A stretch of DNA of 64,000 nt from Cricetomys ansorgei (taxonomy: Eukaryota > Chordata > Mammalia > Rodentia > Nesomyidae): NCBI GenBank assembly GCA_026225945.1, contig JAMJFZ010001258.1:5662501-5726500 (forward strand), read 5' to 3'. How positions within the stretch are numbered: position 1 is the stretch's first letter; each line of letters opens with the position of its first letter. A model generated the notes under the pieces. The model saw only the letters and a list, made by a program, of their open reading frames with translations. It was not told the DNA's origin and did no database searches. A program made the translations under genes and the position numbers. Positions 47,369 to 60,610 of this stretch are shown piece after piece.

Positions 47369-48079
47369 GAATCCTCATTCTTAAAGCATCTTAATTCCCT
47401 AGTCTGAGAAATTTAAAAGCAGTCAGCAAGGAGGAAATCATTGTAACACAAGGTCTTGTTTTGATCCACTACTGTTTAATAGAAATTGTGTTCAAAGAAC
47501 AGCTCCAAGCCGGCCGTGCTCTCCTGGAGGAGTCTCAGATGCTGCCTTGTTCCTGGCACTGCCATAGTTGTTTCTTTTTAAACACGGTTTTCCTAAGGTC
47601 TTTAGTTAATTCAGTAGGCATCCATTGAACGCCTATTCTGTACCATATTTACTAAACACCTAAAGACAGAGCAAAAGATGCACTCTCTTCTCAGGAAGAA
47701 CAATAATTTTTGGAGTAATAAAACATAACCAAGTGAGCATCATCTTGTCTCTGACACAGAAAATGGTGTGTGCATTAGAACAGGTTACAGACATAAGAGC
47801 CAAGGTGAATGAAGAGTAGAGAAAATCTATCATGACAGGAAAGATAATTAGAAACGACTCCACAAAGGAGGTGGGTAATAGTCTGGGGATTGTGAAAATG
47901 GAGACATATCAATATGAGATTAATAGATTAAGTTGAGCCAAAGGTTCCAAAGCATACTAATTATCTCAACGGCCTGCAGAACAACGGTAAAGCTATAGGA
48001 AAACTACCAGCAATCTTGAAAGACCAAGCACTCCACTGTCAGCATCACTGGACAAAGCACTCACTGCCCTTACAGAGCA

Positions 48080-48210
48080 CACGGGTCGGCATCAGATTCC
48101 GAGTTGAAGAGATTGAGGCAAGGAGACTTGCCCGTCAGCACTGAGCTGGTTAGTGTCAGAGCTGAGCTCACAGCCAGAGCTCCAGGGTCTATCACTGTGT
48201 CGCACTTTCT
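48080..48210 (-). mobile_element. MIR SINE fragment, reverse orientation
   Basis: The sequence gagattgaggcaaggagact, tgcccgtcagcactgagctg and tcagagctgagctcacagcc follows the reverse MIR pattern. Ancient. Confidence 0.65.
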
Positions 48211-51200
48211 CACCTGGCCCACAGCTTGCGTGCAATAAAAATAGACTGCGCAATGGACCAAATCACCTTTCAACTCTGTATCCTGACTCTAAGAGACTAC
48301 AACGCTTCTTAAAGATGGATCCATCTTATAGATGGATTCAGAGAAGTAGGACTTCATAGCTTTAAAGTCCACCAGCCTCGGATCCAGATGGTGAGAATTT
48401 ATGGACAGCCTCTTAGTTTTTCATACATCTTATGTCTGAATTACAAACTGGCTGATGAATAGATGATATACAGTTGGGTATCTAGCATGTTAGGGGCCCA
48501 TAATTGTTAATTCACATGCTCTCTCGCCCTCTGGAAACCCTGTCAGAAACCCAGTAGCTCTTAATAATGAATACATTTCCACCCGAAGAAACATTTGGAA
48601 TATCCACACACCTTCTTTTGACAGTCACAACTGAAGGGCAAGCAGTGCCTGCTGGTAGAGACTCGGGTGCGAATAAATACCCTACACACAGCACAGCATC
48701 AGCACTCCAGTAAAGAATGGTCCATTCAAAATTTCCACAGTACTGAGGCTAAATACACTATTCGAGACCCAAGAGAATGCCTGTTACTACTGGGATTCAG
48801 TTAAGAGAGATAGTAGCTTTCTGCCTGAGAGGGGGCCACCCTGGCCCTAACAAAGCATTAGCATCCAGGCAGGAATGTCCTCGATATCCAAATCACAGCA
48901 CCAAGCCCAAGAAAGCGGCTGAGTGAGCCAGTCTCTCTTGCCAGGTAGGTGTGTGAGGACCTGGCACTTTTTTTTTTTTTTTTTTTTGGAGAACTGATAA
49001 AAATCTTGAGGCAATTTCTGTAGGCGAATTTGCACTTAATGACAACATCTGTCTGTACTTGGAGATATTTCTTACAACTGCCTAGATCCTACAAGACCCT
49101 GGGAAGCATGAGATAGAGCAGGACAGTCAGACTGCTGAACACACACTGACACACTGGCCCCGGGCTGGCAGTGCAGTGCCCTCTCTGCAGGAACTGTGTT
49201 CCCCATTCTCCAAGGCTCTTGTTGTACCCATCCTGTGGTGTTCAGTTCTTCAGCCTGTGGCTGGTACCTCATGTCACTTGCCTGTCAGTTACTTAGCCCA
49301 GTCACAACAGAACTCCAAAGGACAAAATGCCTTGACTTGGTGGCTAGGCCTGGGTGACGGTCTGGGAGAGACAGGAGAATGGAGGAGAGCTCTACTCTTT
49401 AACTTTCGCATTTGAAGTGCTACCCTGTAGAAAGGGTTTTACAGAGACAGTGTGAAAACAGACCCAATTTCTAAAGACATTATCAAGAGCACAAGACAGA
49501 CAGCTCTTAGCAGTGTGTTACCAGAAAGTGTTTACTGATGCATTTTAAATCGCAGAGAATGCTTCTAATTGTGCTGAGTTTAAATAAACTGTTCAGAGTG
49601 AAAAGTAAAGTTTTAATGCAAAGGGTATCTTAGGTAAATTTGGTCTTGGAAATTCCTATATCAAAATGCCACAACATGGCGTATCTTAAACACCAGTGTG
49701 AGCCACAGTGCCATCTATGGCCATTTAAAGCTCAGTTTTACTGTTCGACAGTCTCTGAACAGAGTCAGAGGACAGAAAAGCCTCTCAGGTAGGAAACACA
49801 CTGGCAACAATCTCCCTCCCCAAGTGTGAATTTCTGACACACAGGCAACTTCCATAGGATCCACCTCAGGGTATAGCAAATAGCTCAAAAGAGGTCACTA
49901 AGAAAGTAATTAATTCGGTGTAAAATTATAGTAGATTTAAAAATAGCAATTAAGACACGGTATTTTTTCCAACCTATCTTTGACTAAATTCTACTCAGAA
50001 ATAATTTTAAATTTTTCATAGTTTAAAATTCTATTACGTCAGTTAGTGACTTAAGGTGCTATCGTGAGCTTTGGGTAGCATAAAGTTAAAATTTTTCCAA
50101 CCTGGCTATACAGGGAACTTCAAGTTTCTCCCTAAACATGAAATGGGCGATCTCCTAGGAAATCTGCCACCAGGTTGTAAGTGATTTTCCCACACGAGTG
50201 CACAGCTACCATCGTGCGGAACCAAGCAGATTTCCTCTCTCTATTCCAAATTCACTTGGCTCTCTGCCAAGAGAAAACACAGACACAGGGGAGGCAAAGA
50301 GCAATTCTGTTAAGATCAATGAAGACGTTGGCCAAAACAGAATCCCATTTATCCATCACATTCGTGTTTCTTTTGCTCTGATTAGAGATTACTAGCAATT
50401 TCTTGACAATTCTTGTACAAAATTAAGTTACAATCCACCCTCAAGACTTCACAGAGTAGGAAAAAAAGTGTGCACGCTGTGTGTGTTCTCATGAGTGCAC
50501 CTGTATACAATATACAGTGTTCTAAATCCAGAAGCAGCATGTGCGTACGCTTACAGAAACTCCAGCACTTCCTTTTAAGAAAATGTATGCCTGATTCAGT
50601 GCATTGGAAATAGTAACTTCTAACACGAAGACATTCACATGAAGATGCTCTATTGGCATTGACTTAAGTTCAAGGTCAAAGTCACAATCAGCACTGAAAG
50701 CTCACAGTTTCCTTTTGTCTTCTTCTAAGCTCAAGTGAGAATTTAAAACATCCATTTTGCCACCTAGAGAGAAAAATTATGTATGCATATCTTATTTGTT
50801 TCCAAGTCCAAATTATCATAAAACCTAAGTATACCAAAAGGAAATTAATTTTAAGGCAATTTATTACACATGTCATTGTAAGATAACAGATTTTGCTGAA
50901 TTAACATTTTTTATTCAAAAACATTTTAGAGAATTGAAAGGACATACACACACAAAATTAAATAAAACTTCAACTCCCATGGAAGAAAGAACTGTACCCT
51001 TTCAGGTGCCGAGCCTTGTCACCCAGACACAGAACCAGGTCAGTAGCGTCTAATGAAAATGGGGTCAGGGTTGGAACGCTCAGCTTAACCAACAGGGCTT
51101 TGCCTAGCTCTCTGGCTTAGTTTCCCACACAGCCTACTAGTTTCCAAGATCCAGATCACTTGAAGAACTGCCCTAAAAACACCATGGTGCCCAGACCACA

Positions 51201-51640
51201 CTCCATACCTACAAAGTCACAAATGTGTGAGTGGAAGTCTACCTGACATCAGGAATGTTTAAGATATCCAGATTCCAATGTGCAGCAAACGTTGGGGACG
51301 GAAGTCCTGGCTTCACATTCTGTGCATGGAAAAATCTGCAGCAGTCCCAAGCTCGTGAGGCCCACCCTGCGAACCTTCCACCTGCCTGCGGTTTCCCACC
51401 GCCTTAGTTCTGGTCACTCAGTCTCACTGTGCTCTCTCCCAAACCCCTGCTCATCTGTCAGTTAGGATATCAGCTCCTGCAGGGCAGCTCTCACAAAGCC
51501 CTTCCACCACCACCCGCAGAATTCACATCCAGGCTGGATGCCTCTCTCTACTTTCATACATTACCCTAATGATCACTCCGTATTCTGCTCACCACAGTAT
51601 TGCAAATACTAAGGCTATGATCAATATGAGAAATGCGCAG

Positions 51641-51745
51641 ATTGGGGGTGGAGGATACACATCAATGGCTACGTGCTTCTCTCACACCTGTGAGGCCCTG
51701 GGTGCAATTCCCAGTATCACACACACAAACCAACAACAGCAAACT
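51641..51745 (+). mobile_element. ID-type SINE
   Basis: The ID-like body reads gattgggggtggaggataca, gtgaggccctgggtgcaatt and cccagtatc. The CA/A-rich tail is acacacaaaccaacaacagc. Confidence 0.6.
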
Positions 51746-52569
51746 GTTGAGAAGTACCAAATTTAAAACTAAGTTCAGTGGAGCAATGAGACATCACCAG
51801 CTTGGAAGTTTTCTTATCTGGCTTCTAGATTCGTTCTTCCCTTTGAAATATCTGTTATACTGGTAGGAACTGGACTCGAGCCACTCAGTTTCCACCATGT
51901 CATTTCTTTGTTTCAGACCAAATTCTCACTAGATATGAAAATTTAGAGCCTTTAAACTACTGGGCTATTTGGTTCCTGGCTGAGCATGCTAGCATGAACT
52001 CTGTTCATGTTAATGACAACATTTAGGAGAAACCACAGACTCTTTCTCTGCCTCTAGTCACAACGGTAACGTCTAATGTTCCAGGGAAGTGTCGATATCA
52101 GAAACCGGAGAGAGACTAGGGAAGAAAAGCAAAGCCACTGCATGTGTATTTTGAACTCTGGATGAAAACTCAGTGCAAAAACAACTGTAAACAGTAATGC
52201 ATATGATAAAATGACATAAAACATATAATATCATAATTCCTCTACCTTCAATTCTGTCTCCACTCCCACAAGGTCAAGGAGAAAGCTTGCTTTCTGTTAC
52301 CATAGATTAATTTCTAAGATGTCTTTTACAAAACAAAATGTATTGGCACACAAAAGCAATCTGACTAGGAAGGTCACGTCTGAGAATGAGATGGAGACCC
52401 CACGTTCTGGTCTTTGTGTAAGTCCCTGCAGCCTGCCCCTTGGCGCCCTGAGGAAGATGGTTTACATTTTTTAGGATTTTCAAGGATCTTCTGACCTTGA
52501 GAAATTTAACCTCTAAATTCTTTAATTATAGGGTTACTGTCTATACACAGCAAACTTGCTGACTAAAAC

Positions 52570-52700
52570 TTAATGCAGCGCTCCAAGTGTTTTCGTATTT
52601 ATGATCCTATGGGCCCTCATCCTGCCCCTTTATGAAGGCAGAATTCAAAGGTTCATTTCAGAAAACTAAAGCACAAAACAGAAGGATGTGCAGGAAGGCT
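52570..52700 (-). mobile_element. Possible MIR fragment, reverse orientation
   Basis: The stretch cgtatttatgatcctatggg, then cctttatgaaggcagaattc, is loosely similar to the reverse MIR right half (ATTTAATCCTCACAACAACC...). Weak match. Confidence 0.3.
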
Positions 52701-54739
52701 CGGGACCATAGGCCCTGGGTTTTCTCACTGTTTCCTACTTGTGTCTTGAAAACATAGTCCATGACCTAACTTAGCTTACACACAATATAAGAAAAGTATT
52801 AACTACTTCTAGCAAACAATATTTACCTTCTTGAAATTAAAAAAAAAAAGTCTTCAGATAGAATCCCTGGACCAGACAGTATTTGCAGTCACTAACCCTG
52901 GGCCACGTTCCTTCAATAAAGAAAAGGACAGAAAGTTTAAACCTCACTGAAATAGGAACTATAAACCTGTAGGTTTCTGAGTACGAGTTGGAAACTTTCT
53001 TCTTCCTATGTGTAGTTTAAACATCACATGACACGAATCTGACAACCGGATTCTCCCTTCAGCTGAGGCGTACTCGCAGGTGAGGTAAGAGCACAGGGAG
53101 CGATGTGGAGGACTGTGGGAGTGTGGCCACAGCCAGTGCACTGGGTTAAAATGTACAGTGAGCACACAGTAAAAAAATTAAACAAGAGGGAAAACAGAAC
53201 ACAAAAATTGTTAGATGGCAAGTAAGTGAACAGGCAATGGCCATTCACAGAAGTCCAACAAGCGTCCAAGGTACACTTCAGAGGGAACAAAAATCAAGAA
53301 AGGTATCTCTGTTTTGACTCACAGAAAGTCACTTTAACAGACGTGTTTAATTTTTATGAATTAGATGCTGCACAGCAAAGACAAGGCTGGGCAAAGTAAC
53401 TTTCCAAAGGGTAAAACTGGATTCCCTCTCTTCATCTTAGAGATGCGATAGCAGGTCCTCTGTCGTTACCAATAGAAAAAGAAATCTCCATTTTCACAGC
53501 TGGCTTCCAGCTCTGTCCAGCGATGTTCAACAGAGTGAATGGGGGTGTCGGAGCTTTGGTTTCTAAAGGACTGGGGATGAAGTCTCCATCCTTGGTGTCC
53601 ATGGTGGCAACAAGTGGGAACGTCAAAAGACATTTGAGAAAAGCACTTACTCTTTATCTAATTTCTTAAACGCAAGGCAAAAAAAAAAAAAAATGTCATA
53701 AAGCAATTTCATTCCATGTTTTAAATTTTCTTATACCCTTAAATATCATTTTCCAAGCCTCAGAAAGACACAAATTCAAGAAAAACAACTAACAAAATGA
53801 AACTATTTTTACACATAGCCCATTGCCTGCCAGGTTTATACTAACTTGAAATCAATAGCAAAGTCTGGCAAAGTCCATCCAAGCCCTACTTTAACTTCTT
53901 GTACAAGGAAGCTTAAAATAGTTGACAGAGCGCACGTCTTCAACTATTACACAGCTGGAAAACCTCGCCCTGGAGATCAGACCTGGCACAGTCCCCATCA
54001 CCACCAGCTGAATGCCCTGAAAAGCTGTGTGCGGAGTCAAAAGTGCCTAACCCACTTTAAGCTCTGCTCTGAACCGCACCAATGCAGAACTGGATAAAAG
54101 ACAGCAAGAATAGCACGAAAAGCAACTGAAGATTCGTGGGAAAAGAAATGAGACGTCAGAACCATTACATATCACTTCAAGTTACCAACTTATTTTAGTT
54201 TGGCAAAGCACAAAACTGACGTGTTGTACTCAGATATTGTTGTAGCCCTAGGGCCTAAGTATGAAATACCTAGTTCAGTCAGTAGTGTTATATTACACAG
54301 CCATGAATTTCCCTTGAGCATAAACTTTAAGAGGGCAGTGCACAGATGGGAACTGGGTGGTTGGGGAGTCACCACCCTGAGGTTTTGGTTCCTTCAGCAA
54401 ATGTCACTCCCCCCTTGCCATCCTTCCCCCTTTCGTGTTTGATGGACACCAGGGAAGTACATTCATAAAAGACATTAAATCTAGGAATGAATTAGCTACT
54501 CTTATGCTCAAAGAATTGTGGGTCACAGCTGAGAAACGATCGTGACGCCACGAGGAAACCGAGTGGAAAGCACATGATGCTGACCCCCGGGGCACCGAGC
54601 AGCGTGCAGACAATGACAGCAGAGACTCTGGCCGTCCACGTGCCAGCCGTCAGGTGACTTCCGACCGTGAGACAGTCTGTGAGCAGCCAGAGAAAAGTTT
54701 ACTATTTGTGAGCAAGCAATTTAACATTAAAATGGAGAT

Positions 54740-55110
54740 GGCTTTTTGACTATGGCAATTAGCTTCTTCATGTTCCAAACACCAAATAACACTTTCCCAT
54801 TAATTTTTAAACCGATGTGGCTTTAACTTAAAATAAACTGTACATCAAAAGAATGGAAAATAAACAGCCAGGAACACAATTTGACGAATTGGATTTATTT
54901 AGTTTATTTATCTAAACAGGGACCATTGGATCTCTTTAATAGGCTGACAGTTGCACTGGGCTGGTTAATAAAACATTCAACACAGTGTCTTCAGCCAATA
55001 TAGAAATGCAAATCCCATCAGAAATATTTTATTCATGAGGCAGTAATTTCTGTTACTACCATAGTTTCTATTTCTTTTTCTTCCTTCTTTTTAATGGCAC
55101 TCTGCAAACA
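54740..55110. promoter_or_regulatory. Candidate conserved AT-rich block
   Basis: This is repeat-free sequence with forkhead/MEF2-like AT words (atttatttagtttatttatc, aaaataaac) and a balanced, non-decayed look. Conservation cannot be assessed from one genome, so this is a weak suggestion. Confidence 0.2.
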
Positions 55111-55288
55111 AACAGTGCCATCTAGTGACTAATGATAAAGCCAAAGCTGTCGCAGGCTTATAGTCAACCTTGCAAAAGTTTACTCTTATTTTCTAGTGAG
55201 ATCATGAGTACAAGTAAACAAGAGAAAAGTAGAAAGTAGCTTGCCATTAAGAAAGATAATAACAAAGAAAATTTCTAAACCAATTAAC

Positions 55289-55352
55289 CACACACACACA
55301 CATACACATAAACATGCGTGTGCATGTACACACATTCACACACACACACACA
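55289..55352. repeat. Interrupted CA-rich microsatellite
   Basis: Runs of (CA)n at either end with catgcgtgtgcatgtacac in the middle. Decayed dinucleotide repeat. Confidence 0.9.
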
Positions 55353-56329
55353 TCAATTTAGCATTTTCTACGGAAAAATACATACTTCAACTACATAGAA
55401 AAATCAAAATGATGTAAAGCCTAAATAAAGAACTGGATCCTTTAATCATAAAATGGCACCATAATTTTAATTTAAAAAAAAAAAAGCATTGTTATGTAAG
55501 GAAAATTTTCAATTAAATAGCAAAATCCATCCCAGCCTCTAACACGACAGAAAGATAAGCTTACCCAGGACACGCATGTGGGTGCACATTCTGTCCCGGA
55601 TACGCGTGGCCTACGCACAGCTTCAGTGAGTGTGGAAGTGAGTCTCATAGTCACAGATGTCCAGAGTACCTGAGGCCAACTGTCTCGAGACTCAGGCAGC
55701 CATAAAACCACTCACGCAGGATGACTATCACAGTTTCACAGATGAAGACAATCTGTTAAGGCCAACCTCAAAGTCAGCATGTGCGTCTACAATATGATGC
55801 TGAGAATGCTCAGACCGGGCATGCCTCTCACAAACTCACGTGACGGGAGAAGGGCACGAGCCTTCCACGCAGCGCGACACAGCATGGCTGCCTCACAGTA
55901 GGCAGTGGCTGCAGCTGAGCGCAGCCTGCTGGTGTCTTTGCACCGTGCTGGCCCACTTCCTGTGTCCCTCTTGGAAAGCAAAGTCCTATGACAGAGTTAC
56001 CAGCAGCAAGAGTCAAAAACAAGACTCTTCTGCATGATCATCTTACCCAGTGGAACCTGACGAAGTCCTCGTCCTAAGGAGAAGCATGTGCGTACACACG
56101 TGTGTGACATCAATATACCACGGACTTTCCCCCAAAGGTCGTAGGCATGGGCAAATGTCTAAAAGAGACAGTCTATGGTTTCTGATTAAGAAATAGTGAA
56201 AATGTAAAATGAGCTCAGAGTTCAACAAGCTACAGGGACCACGCATATCTGCTGGCCTTGTCTACGCTGTGTATCTCCTTAGGGATACCTTAGAATTCCA
56301 GCTGCATTTTGGGAATCTCTGAAGCATCC

Positions 56330-56405
56330 ACAATCACAGTACCCTTCTCCTACAATTGTTTAAGAATTAAATGAGCAATACAGATAAAGTGCTCAGCCCA
56401 TGGTG
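56330..56405 (+). mobile_element. MIR SINE right-end fragment
   Basis: The sequence gtttaagaattaaatgagca, then ataaagtgctcagcccatgg, follows the MIR right half (GAGGATTAAATGAGTTAATACATGTAAAGCGCTTAG). Confidence 0.5.
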
Positions 56406-57589
56406 TTTCTTCATGCGCCTTCTAACATGGAGAAGAAACACAGAGAGGTGATCTTAATGATCTACAACAGAAGTGTGAGGAGAAGGGTCCAGAACACAAG
56501 CCTGCCAAGTGCTACTGAGAGCAGCAAAACTGGACAACCTAATCTGTCCTCTATAAATAATCCTATTAAACCCCATTCAAGTCCACTCACCGCAGTGCAG
56601 GGAATTGTGAAGGAAATACACAGGCGAGGACATAGACAGGTATTCAGCAAAAGTTAATGTCACTGAATTAATAACATGCCCCCATTAAAATGATCTAGAA
56701 CTTGTAAGAACAGAAAATACAAATATTAGAACATACATTTTAAAACTTTGAATGATGTGATGTCATGCTTATGGAAAGTTATGTAAGGAAAAGGAGAGAC
56801 TGGAAAACAACACCCGAAACGCAGAGCCTGACCTTCCTGGAGCAGTAAGGCTAAATTGATTTTCTTCTACTTTTCTTTGTTTTTCAAAATCTTTTGGAAT
56901 GTTTTGATATTTTTATACAGGATGAAAGAATATAATTTTTATAAATAGCAGACAAGTTATGTGTATACGGTGAAGGAAGTTTCTTGGCTGAGAGGGCTCT
57001 GCCCAGTCTAGAATTATTGTCTGGGGTCACTCAGAGACTCACCATGACCATAGATAAATTTATAAGACAGGGCTCTTTAGTTAGGTGCTGGTGCCCTGTG
57101 AGGGGCCAGGACTGCAACCGAGAGTGCTCCCATGATGTAGCCCTTAGCCCTCTCAGCCCAGGCTTATAAAGGAAAATCCACAAGATTGCATGTGTTCTGC
57201 CAGTGTGTAGACAGGATCTAGTTTTAACATGTATGTGTCCTGCAGTTGGGCTAGCCAGCTTTTTTAGCAGAGTAAGCAAGCTTGATTACAAAAGTAGAAA
57301 CAGCAGTTTGTCTTATGACTGACTAACTTGCTAGGACAGCATATTTTGTAAGTCAACTGAAGAATAGTCTTCAACATCTACTTTTCTAAAGGAAAAAGGG
57401 AAGTGGACGAGGGTGCAGCCGTATAAGGCAGGGGCTTACCTGCAAGAGGCGCTTCTTGGTTTTGGGTCTCTCAAGCATTGTAAGTCTACACTGTCAATGT
57501 AATGTTAACCAGCACACTCGCCCCTGTACTTTTTGTTAGAATGCATGTATGTTCCTGCAAGAAAGCTCAGGTATGTGATAACTGCTACA

Positions 57590-57680
57590 TATTACAGCTG
57601 AGGCCATTCACACTTCTGAGCACTCTTTGACGGCTTCCTACAATTCCCATGAGAACAGAAGTATGATATCTTGGGATCCC
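57590..57680 (-). mobile_element. Possible MIR fragment
   Basis: The order ttctgagcactctttgacgg, ttcctacaattcccatgaga weakly follows reverse MIR. Low-certainty call. Confidence 0.25.
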
Positions 57681-59064
57681 CAAGTACAGGGAAGATAGAA
57701 TGTAAACAGAGGTATCAAGTTCTTGACCTTCAGACACCGCCCCCCCAAAAAATAAATCAAAATTTAAATTCCTGTTTTCAATTCACACATCTTTAGTCTC
57801 AGACTTAAAATAGAGGCTGTGCACAGGCTGTCCACAGATACTCAAGCTGTTACCTGTGAACCAGACAGTGCAGGTAGCAGTGGCCATGGCTTCAAGCTGT
57901 AGAACCCTGTCCTTTGAACCCTGACCTAGTCTCCAGGCAGCTGGCTTTCCAGGGGCACTCAGCCTCGCTGCTGAGACGCCAATAGAAGGGCCATTCTCTG
58001 GTGTAGCAGCTCTGCGCTGGGAGCTGGCCTAACAATCACATCACATGGCCTACCAGACAGGGAAGGACAGCATTCCGGGGCCACTGACCCGGTAGAGGAG
58101 TGAACTCAGACTGGGCCAGAGTGCGTAATGCCCCTCATGGTCTAATCCTCCGCCTTTCAACAGGAGCGTGGTGTCTTAAAGAAAGCTCAGCTTTGTCCCA
58201 AGAAAAAAAGAAATATGCAAATACTCAAAAAAGCCACAAGATGGTGCTAGAACCACGATGAGCTATCAAAGATGCCCCAAGCACTCCGCAGCCCTTTGGA
58301 GTTTCCTCCTGGCTCACCACACAGGGTTGCATTCTTTTCTAGTTACTGAGACCTGGCCAAACATCTCATACATGTTTGTAGCTCTAAACAACAACAACAA
58401 CATGCAGAGCGTTTATTTATTTGTGTTTTGCCAAAAAAAAAAAAAAATCTTGAATTTGAGGGGAATAAATAAAAAACCTTAGCTGTTTTTCTCCTCTCTG
58501 GTTCATTTTCTTGAATTCTGACATCATGGTCTCATGGGGTAACCTCATGTGCGTCTCTCTCCCAGGGCTTGAACTGCTATCACCTGCTAGCTCCTGAATC
58601 GACTGTTTCACACATTTTCTTTATTTCTCAAGCCCTAGAGAAGCCACGCCAATATTGAAAACATAAATTAAAGGACCAACAAAGTGCACGTGTATTTTAT
58701 CTTCTCAGGGGTTTCCCCTCCAAGCCTCACATTAGAGTTTCAATTCCACAAAAGCAATAAAATTATGGTGATTCCAATTCTTCTGTATTCCAGAGCTTGG
58801 GACGGGCCTAGAACACTAAAGGAGCCTGTTGAAGAAAGCCTGCAATCAGTCTGAGCCTCTTGATTCCCTGGTATTGTGTGTTGAAACTAGTGGTCCACAT
58901 CCATTCTGCCTACTGGTCATACTAGGAAATGCAGCAATGCATGTTGAAGAACTTTACAAGCTGTCAATACCCTCATCTTCCTCTGCTGGCCCCAGACGTG
59001 CGGGTAGGCACCGACTTACATGAAGGCAAAATATGAGTGCACATTTAAAAAAAAATGTTTTAAT

Positions 59065-59204
59065 GCCAGGCATGGGAGAGCACAACTTTAATCCTAGCAC
59101 TTGGGAGGCAGAGGCAGGGCTATGTCTGTGAGCTCAAGGCTAGCCTGGTCTACATAGTGAATTCCAAGCCAGCCAGAGGTACATAGTGAGACAAATTCTT
59201 TCTC
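59065..59204 (+). mobile_element. B1 SINE
   Basis: This is a well-preserved B1: gccaggcatgggagagcaca, atcctagcacttgggaggca, tagcctggtctacatagtga and agccagaggtacatagtgag. It is followed by a G14 run (59205-59218) and a GA-rich tail. Confidence 0.96.
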
Positions 59205-59312
59205 GGGGGGGGGGGGGGCAGATGTTGAGAAAAAAGGAGAAAAAAGAAAGTAAGGAAGGAAGGAAAGAAGGAAAAAAAGAAAGGAAAAAAGAAGCAAATA
59301 AATAAATAAATC
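59205..59312. repeat. G14 run and GAAA/GGAA tail
   Basis: A run of 14 G is followed by aaggaaggaaagaaggaaaa-type words and aaataaataaataaat. It is the low-complexity tail of the adjacent B1. Confidence 0.95.
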
Positions 59313-59599
59313 AGAAGCACCTGTGATGTTTCCAGACAAACAGAAACACTTAGCAATGGCCTAGGAAATGAAGTTTAAGCTCACAGCTGTTGGTTCCATT
59401 TTTCTTCACAGTAGAAATTACAATCAAGAAAGGAACACTCATTCAGAAAAATAATGTCTAAATACTTAAAGTAGTCTACCCAATATTAATTTTCTTTGGG
59501 AAACAAAGTAGATTAAACGTTGCATTAGGTGACGTAGCAAGCTGTGGAAGTAAAGTAATTTAGCGTCTATGAAGTTAACAAGAAAAGACTGAAATGAAA

Positions 59600-59860
59600 C
59601 TCCATGTTCTGGGGTGAGCTGTGTCTCCTTCAGATTTACACGCTGGAGCCTTAGTCCCGCCGCACAGCAGGATGTACTTGGAGAGCAAGACTTCTAAGAG
59701 GTGACTAAGTTCCAGTGAGGTGACTAGTGTGTGCAGGAGACTGAGAGGAAGGACGGGAGCACCCACCAACAGGGGAGAAGCCGTGCAGTTAGCGACATCG
59801 CCACGCCGCCGTTTCCAGCCTCCAGCCTGCAGTCTCTCTTAGGCCAACTCTCCTAAACCA
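59600..59860 (+). mobile_element. Ancient LTR-like repeat, family uncertain
   Basis: The order ctccatgttctggggtgagc, ctggagccttagtcccgccg, gacttctaagaggtgactaa and ccgtttccagcctccagcct resembles a mammalian repeat with a '...ggaggtggggcctttgggaggtgattagg...ccagcctccagaa' layout. Too diverged for a family name. Confidence 0.35.
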
Positions 59861-60339
59861 CACATTTCTTGCTGGTTTGGGGGGGAGGGAGAGGATTGGC
59901 ACACAACAGGAAAACAAAAAAACAAAACACGTCTGCAGAAGTATCCCACAAAGATGAGATGACCGAACTGAAACTTACCCTTGCAGATGTTTTGCTGCCA
60001 CCGTCTTCGCCCTGAACGTCAACCTTGGAATTCTCTGAGTGTAAACTTGAGTTGGCAAGCTGTTTTCAATCCACCCATACAGGGCGAGTTATCAAATCAG
60101 CGCAGTTCTCTTCCTACCTCACATCTCTTCTACGAGAGAAGCCACTCTCTCCCAGAATAGCTGGAGATTTTACGCAGCACAGCCCAGGAACTGAACTCCG
60201 ACATTCAGACCCACCACAGCCCCCCACACCACCGCTGCCATCCCCCACCACTCCCCGCCTCCCCCCACCCCCGCTCATGTCTCTCTATAAATAGGAGCAC
60301 AGTGGCATTCACGCCAGAGTGAATTACAGTTTGGGACTT

Positions 60340-60610
60340 AACTGTCCCTCCCACAGCCCAGGAGTTAGGGCTGAGTGCCCCGCCTGCAGGGGGCTCTACG
60401 GGAAGGTGGGGTCTTCAGGAGGTGGGGCCTGTGATGCAGGAGACCCTGCAAGGGAACAGATGGTGGCGCTGGCGCTCTCTCTCTCTCTCTCTCATTGCCC
60501 CAGCCACCACCAAGTTGCTCTGCTTTCCCACAGGTCCAAAGACAAAGGAGCCACAGACGGAGACCTCTGAAACTCTGAGCCAAACTGGCCTTCCCTCCGT
60601 CCTTGCCAGC
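60340..60610 (+). mobile_element. LTR-type (MaLR-like) repeat, family uncertain
   Basis: The segment gaaggtggggtcttcaggag, a CT run (60474-60493), ccagccaccaccaagttgct, cccacaggtccaaagacaaa and gaaactctgagccaaactgg follows the forward form of the repeat found reversed at 42.7-43.0 kb. Confidence 0.45.
60474..60493. repeat. (CT)n short repeat
   Basis: Short ctctct run within the LTR-like element. Confidence 0.9.
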
